Part shown: positions 57,440 through 64,000 of the stretch, in pieces
How positions within the stretch are numbered: position 1 is the first letter of the stretch
Layout: every line of letters begins with the position of its first letter
Source: Gnetum montanum
Taxonomy: Eukaryota > Streptophyta > Gnetopsida > Gnetales > Gnetaceae
NCBI GenBank assembly: GCA_015680685.1
Contig: MNCI01010180.1
Coordinates: 231,667 to 295,666, forward strand
Direction: 5' to 3'
Length of the DNA stretch: 64,000 nucleotides
Notes under the pieces: model-generated
The model's input: only the letters and a program-made list of their open reading frames with translations
The model's database searches: none
Told to the model about the DNA's origin: nothing
Made by a program: the position numbers and the translations under genes

Positions 57440-58490
57440 TCTCTATTTTGTATATTGTCATGGCCCCTGAAGGAAAAGTTGCATAAATAATATAAGCTCC
57501 TTCTCACAGTGTTTGAAATTTAGTACGTTGTGGTACATGTGTGGGATTCTAGTAGAGAACCTTATCTCCTAGCTGATATTTAACTTCCCTAATTCTTAGG
57601 TCATGATGTTGTTTATTGAACGCCTTGTGCAATTCATTAGATGATAGGGAAGCTAATTGGTTTTCATCTAATAAGTTAAGGGTTCCTAACTGTTGTTTCT
57701 ATGCTAGATCAAGGTCAAGGTTGAGATCACATGCCGTGGATAGTTTACAGAGCACAGTTTGAATGGGAAGTGTTGGCAATTTACTGTACACTAACTCATA
57801 GGGAGAGTAGCCTATAGAAAGTTTTCATGTGGAGCGGTATGCCCAAAGAGCATCGTTTAGTTTAGTACTCTAGTCTCGCCTAAACTTGCTAATGGTTCTT
57901 GTCAATATCTTTGTAATCTACCTATTGGTGACTTCAACTTAACTTTTCGCTTGGGGGTGGTATGGTGTAGTCAATTTATGCTCAACTCATAAGTGTTGCA
58001 TTAATTTTTAATAAGTTGCACTTGTGAAGTATGTACCATTGTCTGAAATAAGTGCACGTGGCACACCAAACCTATTTATGATTTTTTGTTGAAAAAATCG
58101 TGTAGCTGTAGATGATGTACAATCTTTAATAGTAGCTACTTCAGCCCATTTTGTTTGGTAATCAATGGCAACAATAATATAAGCTTTTCCATTGGACATT
58201 GGTGTAATCAACCCAATAAAATCAATTCCCCAAATGTCGAAGGGTTCTAATGGTTGAATCCATTATTGCGAACCCTCCATTCTAGCAGTCATTCCCCCAT
58301 CATGTTGATGGTGCTCAGAAGATTGGACGAAATGATGGGAATCCCAAAATAATGTAGGCCAATAATATCCTATAAGTAGGATCTTGATGGTCATTCATCT
58401 CCCAACGTAATGACCCCCACAAGGATCCGCAAGAGCGTCTTGGAGAACTTGCAGTTGATCTATATTGAGAACACACCATCGAACCAAGCC
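57440..58490 (-). pseudogene. Integrase of the 54476 Athila-like element
   Basis: The sense-direction reading gives a decayed zinc-binding region (DPCGGHYVG, GYYWPTLFWD), then FDIWGIDFIGL, NGKAYIIVAIDYQTKWAEVATIKD with the first catalytic aspartate region, and FGVPRALISDNGTYF with the second catalytic aspartate (58008-58211). Then comes a C-terminal part (GYSPYELVYSKLPTLPIQT, about 57800) and YQLGDKVLY. Stops and shifts interrupt it at least four times. Confidence 0.8.
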
Positions 58491-58649
58491 ATCGGGATAT
58501 ACTTTGTAATGTTGCCCATTGATTTCCATAAAGTACTTGGCTCAGTGAAGAAACTATTGTTTCTTCTTAAGGTTTAGCTCTTGAGGTATTTTTTGGGTGA
58601 GGATATAGGTAAGAATGCTACTGTTCTAGTTTGTCTCCATGGATGATTG

Positions 58650-59015
58650 ATTATTCACTACACCAGCAAAGAGGAATTCATTAGGGAAATAATCAGAATT
58701 GGATACTCATCCTCTTTGTTGTCCCATTGCAATCGAGATAAATGACTAGCAACTACATTCTTGGTACCCTTGCGATCGATCATTGTTAAATCGAACTCTT
58801 GTAAGATTATAAGCCATCGTATGATACTAGGGCTTACCATTGACTTATTCATGAGGAACCAGATTGCACTATGATTTGTATGTACATATACTTTATATCC
58901 TAATACATAGTGTCTAAACTTTTCTAGTGCAAACACTACAGCCATTATATCTTTCTCTGTGGTAGTGTAGTTAATTTGTGCACTAGCAATACTTCTACTT
59001 GCATAATGCATGTAA
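58650..59015 (-). pseudogene. RNase H of the 54476 element
   Basis: A 117-residue open segment reads HYASRSIASAQINYTTTEKDIMAVVFALEKFRHYVLG, VHTNHSAIWFLM, IRWLIILQEFDLTMIDRKG and NVVASHLSRL, the RNase H module that follows RT in Ty3/gypsy elements. The catalytic glutamate (TEKD) is kept. The aspartates expected in VHTNHSA and VASHLSR are replaced by asparagine and serine. Confidence 0.85.
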
Positions 59016-59019
59016 TAAG

Positions 59020-60010
59020 GACACCTCTGGTCATCTAACTATGTAAGTACAGATCCTAAAGCATAGTTGAATGCATCAGTCATGATATGGAATGGTTTGG
59101 ACTAGTTAGGAGCTTGTAGAATGGGTGTTTCTACTAGCTTCAATTTCAGAGTTTGAAAAGCTAATTCGCATTCCCTGGTCCACTCAAAAGGTACATCCTT
59201 TTTCGTTAATTCCACTAATGGTTTGGCAACCTTTGAAAAGTTCTCAATGAATCTCCTATAGTATCTAGTATGTCCAAGGAATGACTGAATATCTTTGACA
59301 TTTTTCGGTTAATGGGTAATTCCTTGGATAATTTTGATTTTCTCGAGGTCTACCACTATCCTTATGTGTGAGATTTTGTGCCCTAGTACTGCACCTTCTT
59401 GGACCATCAAATGGCTTTTCTACTAATTGAGCCTTAAATTGGTTTCTATACATCTTTTTAACACTTTCTCCAACTGGTCCAAGGCTTAATCAAAGTTTTC
59501 TCCATAAGTGGAGAAGTTGTCCATAAAGACCTCCATGCCATTCCCTATTTTCTATTGGAATATGCTTAGAACTAGTCATTGAAATGTTGCAGGGGCATTA
59601 CACAAGCCAAACGACATCTATTTGTATGAAAACATTTCCCAAGGACTAGTGAATGTAGTCTTGGCTTGGTCTTCTAGGGCTATTTGTATTTGGTTATATC
59701 CAGTCTATCCATCTAGAAAATTATAATAGCGATGCCCTATGATGGTGTCTAAGACTTGGTCAACAAATGGCAATGAAAAGTGATCTTTCAGTGTTGCCAT
59801 ATTCAGTAGCCTAAAATCTATGCACACCCTCCATTTGCCTTCCTTTATAGGCACAATAACTAAGGGGCTAACCCATTTGCTATCAGCAATGGGGTATATG
59901 AACCTAGCCTTGAGAAGTTGTTCAATTTCTTCCTTGACTACTTGCTTTAGCTTTGGGTTCAAATGCCTTTGTAGTTTTCTTCAAGGCTTCATGAAGGGGT
60001 CAGTGTAAAT
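59020..60010 (-). pseudogene. Reverse transcriptase of the 54476 element
   Basis: 59962-59705 reads LKQVVKEEIEQLLKARFIYPI, SKWVSPLVIVP, WRVCIDFRLLN, LKDHFSLPFVDQVL and YYNFLDG, the Athila/Tat-type RT N-terminal half with the first aspartate (FLDG). Near 59505-59540 the second motif reads MEVFMDNFSTYG, so the second aspartate of the catalytic pair is asparagine. Frames are broken between these parts. Confidence 0.85.
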
Positions 60011-60239
60011 TCTATGTTGGCATATCCTAGGATCTATTCCAGTTAATTTGGAATATGACCATGTGAAGGCTTCCAACCATTTATGTATTACCTTCAGTAG
60101 TTCTTCTTTCTATTGAGGAGCAAGATTAGCATTGATAGTTACCAATTTTCTATTTTTAAAGAATGTGTATTCCATACCTGTGGGCAATGGTTTTAGCTTG
60201 AGGGGCTCCTACTTAAGTTTCTCAAGGATTTCCAACTTG

Positions 60240-61210
60240 CCCCAATTGATATTTTCAAGGTTAAGACTTGGAAGTTGGTAGTGGACTTGTTCTAATGCGT
60301 CTATGTTATTAATGTAAGCACTAGTCAAACCTTCAGTTGGTTCCATGAATATGAGTGAACTACTTTCTTGATTAGCTATCAGCCATTGGGTGTCTTCTTG
60401 TCATGTGGCTGCTGCATATAGGCATCTTTGTATGTTAATCACTTGTGCACACTGATTGCATGCAGGCAATGCTAAACTTTGCACAACCATGACCTCTGCC
60501 CACAATTACAACCTGTGTCACTGTATGCAATGCATAGAACGTTCTTCTTCTTAATCTTTTCGAATGTATTTCCTTTGATATTTCTAGGGAAAGATCACGG
60601 ATTCCTAGGCATGCATCAATGGTGCTTAGCCATGCTCTTCCCCTTATGATTGGGAAGTCCCCCTTACCATTGTTTACCTAAGTCAGCTAGGTACAACCAT
60701 CCAAAAATGGTGGTAACAATGTCTTTCACCAGTCCCAATGGGATAGTGATGGACTAGTTGGCCAACTTTAGATGAATGTTGCTCTTTTTCAATGGAGGCA
60801 GGCTACATGCCTTGTACATTTCTTGAGAAATCAAGTTGACATTGGAACCTAAATCCAAAAGAGTCTTGCATAGCACATTTCCAATGATTTGTAAGTATAT
60901 CAGAGGACTTGTAAGATTAGAAAATTTCTTGGGAAGGTGGCCAGATTTGATCTAATTGGTGACGACATGTGTTAGCATGACCATATGCATTGAGTGAGGT
61001 GATTAGGTTAAAGGGGGTTCCAAAGTTTTGATTGATATTGAGGCATCTAAGGAATTAGCCGCTTGTGATTGTAAGGGCTTGGTTGGACTGTTGGTTCTAA
61101 AGAAAGGTCTTTTCTTCATGTGGTTGTTGGAACCAAAAGTAGGTTGAGAGTTAACAGCACTCATGGCGTTATGTTGTTGTAGCTGGGTAGGTATTTCACC
61201 TTGCATCAAG
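60240..61210 (-). pseudogene. Protease and linkers of the 54476 element
   Basis: Sense-direction residues KTLLDLGSNVNLISQEMYKAC at about 60870-60800 form the Athila-type protease loop (catalytic D in LLDLGS). The flap and C-terminal parts near 60780-60620 are decayed. A linker reading NNIDALEQVHYQLPSLNLENI near 60270 leads toward RT. 61209-61003 is the gag-protease linker (FFRTNSPTKP), shared with the 7674 element. Confidence 0.75.
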
Positions 61211-61559
61211 GGAGTAGGTGGTAGTGGAGCTATTGGTGGAAGAGATGCAACTGGATGAGAAGCTTGATATGCTTGAAAAATGACATCTCTAGAAGAGGGA
61301 GTCCCATAATACTCACGGGCTTGGTAGTGAGGTTGAGGAGTGACATGACTAGTAGAGTCATGTGGGGAGATTGGCTACTACACGTAATATCCATATGGGT
61401 CAGGTTGCCGATAAGGATACTATTGCCTTGGTGGTGGCATTCCCCATGATTGTGGGTGCTGCCACTATTGATTTTGCTCAATTGGTTGTGGTGGAGTTCC
61501 ACTAGGATAATATGTTAAGGGTTGGTGGAACTGTCTTGGGTTACCTTGAGGATAAGGTA

Positions 61560-63110
61560 ACCTTTGGGGTGTTTGCCTTTTGTTTAATTGTGGGTTGAGT
61601 GCATACACCCCAAGCTCTTGTAGATGTGAGATTATAGGGTAACATCACTTAGGATGGTCATATTGACATATCTCACATCCACTATCATTGTCTATTTCTA
61701 AATCCACAACCTCTTCAATGATGGCAACTTTGCCCTTACCCTTGCTATGTGCATGTTCATCCTCTCTCCTTTTTATTTTTTTGCAATCACTACCTTGCTT
61801 TCTAGACTCCTCTACTATTTTAAGAAAAATTTGAAATCTATTATCAATGGAATCCCACATTTGATCTACCTTTTTCAAAACTCCTATTGTCATCTTTTGG
61901 ATAGACAAAGTTTTCCTATTCACCATCTCTTCGAGTGGTGACTCTTCTTCATCCTCACAAAATCTTACTTCCCTCTTCTAGAGGGAAGGATCTCAGTTAT
62001 AATCTTCCACACTTTCTCGCTTCCATAGCTCACCTTCTTCCTTAGAAACTTGCTCTAACAGTCTTTGAATTTGATGGGACCTAAGCTCGGATAGTCTTCC
62101 TTGGGCATAAGTCCCAAGGGTTCTTCTCATTTCATGCTTAAGCCCATCCACGAGATGGTGCATTTGATCCCTTTGCGAATAACCATGGCCAGGACAATGA
62201 TGTAATAGTGCATAGTATCATCCTATGGTAGCATCCAAGGGTTCGTGTCCTCTTTGTTTCCAACCTTGGATTTTCTTTTGCAGGTTAGACACTCAGGAGT
62301 ATATTTGGTACTTATCATTGAATAATTCTAACATACTACTCCATCTATGAATAGATTCTAGTTCTAAGGACCAATACTAGCTTTTCACTTCTTTAACTAG
62401 TGTTCGTGGGAATAACTTAAGTTTTTTCCATTCATTCTCTATGTTTTGTAAGGCACACACGTGATGGAATTCTTGTAAATGATTCTGAGGATCAGCGTTG
62501 TATCCCCCTTCAAATTGTGGGATATTGTTCATATGTAATCTTTTGATCCTACTATCTTTCTGGTGCCTTGTTGAAATTCTAAAAACCTTAGTTATGTCTA
62601 ACATACTTCAAATAGCAAGGAGGGATTCATCTTAATCATCTTGTCCATGGAGTCTATGATGCTTACATTTTTCCCTACTCTCCCTTCTTCTATGTCATGA
62701 CTCTCTAGAGTGCCCTCGTCCCCTTTCCTGGCTATTTTATCTATGACTTCCACTTTTCCTACCTTTATCCCCATGGTCTGTTTCTTTATGAACACATCCA
62801 GATATTGAAGGATAGGGTGAAGGAGATGATGAAGGTAAAGAAGAAGGAGAACTATCACCATGACAGTGTCTACTGCCTTCTCTTCTATGGTCTCTACGCC
62901 AATCGCGATTGCGATTAGAATGTCCACCTTTATCATGAGTTCGTGTCCCTTTCTTGGATCTTTTATGCCCGTGTGTATCAAAACCTGGTTTATGAATAGT
63001 GAAATGAAGGTCTTGATACACAACCCCTTGGCCAAAGTCAAGGGGAGGAACATCATTGTGTGGGCGACTGCCTGAGGTAGGTTCACCACCCTTATTTTCA
63101 CTTAAGACAT
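61560..63110 (-). pseudogene. gag of the 54476 element
   Basis: The parts, in sense order, are a basic N-terminal region (63101-62598), the gag core (62604-62377: IPQFEGGYNADPQNHLQEFH, KLKLFPRTLVKEVKS), a decayed rest of the core to about 62160, and 61926-61645 with an acidic region and CEICQYDHPK, the start of the knuckle-like cluster. Order and residues match 13060-14610. Frameshifts separate all parts. Confidence 0.8.
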
Positions 63111-63626
63111 GTGGGGCATCCTAGGACTGCTTACCCTTCAAATACTTATGATGTCTCTCCTATTGCAAGTCCCTTTGACATTGTGCCTCTGTGGGACAAT
63201 ATTCTCTCAAGTCATGATCTTGCACAATGTATTCTGCATGTAAGTACAACATGCCAATTTGTGTGAGAGCACGAAGAAGCATGCTCGGGACTAAACGATT
63301 GAGAGGTAACATTATGTTACCTTCTAAGTCTCACCAACATAGTTGTTCATCTTGATGGAGAACAAAGGTGAAGTCTGGTATATACTCATCAGGGCGAATA
63401 TATACCACTTGAACCTATTGAGGGACTGGCGAATCAACGTCATGTGTATTATGCCACTGACTGTTTCCTGTTTCAGACCTAGGCAGTGTTCGTACGAAGA
63501 ACAAGACATACTTGTCCATTTAGTGTGCAATGTATTCTTGTTTATTATTTTCTCAATCAACCCTAATGGTTTGTTCCAATGATGTGAATGATTTCCTATG
63601 TTCTAATTAGCGCACAAACAACTAAG
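63111..63626 (-). other. Leader of the 54476 element
   Basis: This noncoding or gag N-terminal stretch next to the PBS is colinear with 14611-15103. Short frames on both strands at 63324-63582 are not supported as genes. Confidence 0.5.
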
Positions 63627-63644
63627 TCCCTGACAATGGCACCA
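63627..63644 (-). other. Primer-binding site of the 54476 element
   Basis: Minus strand TGGTGCCATTGTCAGGGA lies one base inside the right LTR. It is colinear with the PBS at 15104-15121 and carries its own set of transition differences from the tRNA-Asp complement. Confidence 0.7.
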
Positions 63645-63645
63645 A

Positions 63646-63758
63646 TGATGAGCGGCAAGGTACCCCTACACTCAACCATACGAATACGAGTTTTTCATGC
63701 ATGATCCAGTTGAATTCCAAGGACTAAGTGCTTATGCGTCCTTGTGGAACAAGGATGG
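63646..63758 (-). repeat. Truncated 5' LTR of the 54476 element
   Basis: It matches 54476-54588 closely and stops at AAGGATGG, where another TGATGAG LTR start follows. Confidence 0.85.
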
Positions 63759-64000
63759 TGATGAGTGGCGAGGTACCCCTACACTCAACAATACAAAATG
63801 AGCGTCGCACGCGTGATCTGGTTGAACTCCGCAGATGGACTAGTTATGGCACCTAGATAGTTAGCCTTAGGTCGTAGTTCGCTGTCTTTCCATCTAGACT
63901 AGTTTTGCATATGTCACGTATGGTTTAGTCTAGATGAGGTGTATGATGTGTTTTAATTCTAATGCTACTCCTGATGGCAGTGGAAAATAATATTAACTAA
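63759..64000 (-). mobile_element. Start of another Athila-family LTR, runs off the window
   Basis: It begins TGATGAGTGGCGAGGTACCC like the other LTRs of the family but diverges after about 85 bases (GCAGATGGACTAGTTATGGC). It is a separate subfamily member inserted in or recombined with the LTR at 63646. If inserted, the left target duplication would be GATGG (63754-63758). Confidence 0.75.

Larger units (their letters stand above)
54476..63758 (-). mobile_element. Athila-like LTR retrotransposon with gag-pol, right LTR truncated
   Basis: It has a left (3') LTR at 54476-55333, PPT, 3' spacer, integrase, RNase H, RT, protease, gag, PBS and the first 113 bp of the right (5') LTR at 63646-63758, all on the minus strand. 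The order and the tRNA-Asp-like PBS fit the Athila group. Every coding part is interrupted by stops or frameshifts. The right LTR is interrupted by another LTR of the same family at 63759, so the right TSD cannot be seen. Confidence 0.9.

Overview
The window looks like nuclear DNA of a land plant with a large, repeat-rich genome; a gymnosperm is possible, but the species cannot be fixed from this sequence. The reasons are a plant-type TVP38/TMEM64 exon at the left edge, plant-type LTR retrotransposons (Athila-like and Tat/Ogre-like gag-protease elements, old Ty3/gypsy pol remnants), LTR promoters with CTATAAATA boxes, and nested insertions decayed mainly by transitions. There are no bacterial features, no CRISPR array and no rRNA gene.

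Layout, left to right. 570-1002 is the last exon of a TVP38/TMEM64-family membrane protein, the only host gene I can support. 2450-5460 is an old minus-strand Ty3/gypsy remnant (RNase H, RT, protease, gag) split by a solo LTR at 4316-5127 with target-site duplication (TSD) CTTTG. 5470-7673 is a repeat whose second copy lies at 53140-54475. 7674-16110 is a complete Athila-like element on the minus strand (TSD ATCTC) that keeps gag and protease but has lost RT, RNase H and integrase; it holds an assembly gap flanked by an exact 444-bp duplication. 16337-20366 is a non-autonomous LTR element of unknown family. 20372-27520 is a decayed minus-strand Ty3/gypsy element whose integrase segment is tandemly repeated four times. 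27527-33165 holds LTR fragments, a plant transposon-protein domain fragment and low-complexity tracts. 33166-36500 is a plus-strand relic of a Tat/Ogre-like gag-protease element, followed by a minisatellite and a ~190-bp satellite (37390-39740 and 49338-49800). That satellite was split by a complete minus-strand element of the same broad family, 39863-49332 (TSD TGCAT), which also lacks pol and carries large tandem arrays downstream of its protease. 50305-50785 is a 33-bp minisatellite. 54476-63758 is the fullest Athila-like element (gag, protease, RT, RNase H, integrase, PBS, PPT, left LTR). Its right LTR is cut after 113 bp by another LTR of the same family that runs off the window.

How the parts relate. 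The pol-less elements keep the parts needed for packaging and priming (gag, protease, PBS, PPT, LTRs) and would depend on RT and integrase supplied in trans. The 54476 element is the pol-bearing relative of the 7674 element. Three features recur: LTR sequences just upstream of the TATA box are built from short motif arrays that differ between LTRs of the same family; tandem arrays fill the region after protease in the Tat-like elements; and ~190-bp palindrome-centred repeats occur in LTRs and in a satellite. All coding regions except the left-edge exon are disrupted or incomplete.
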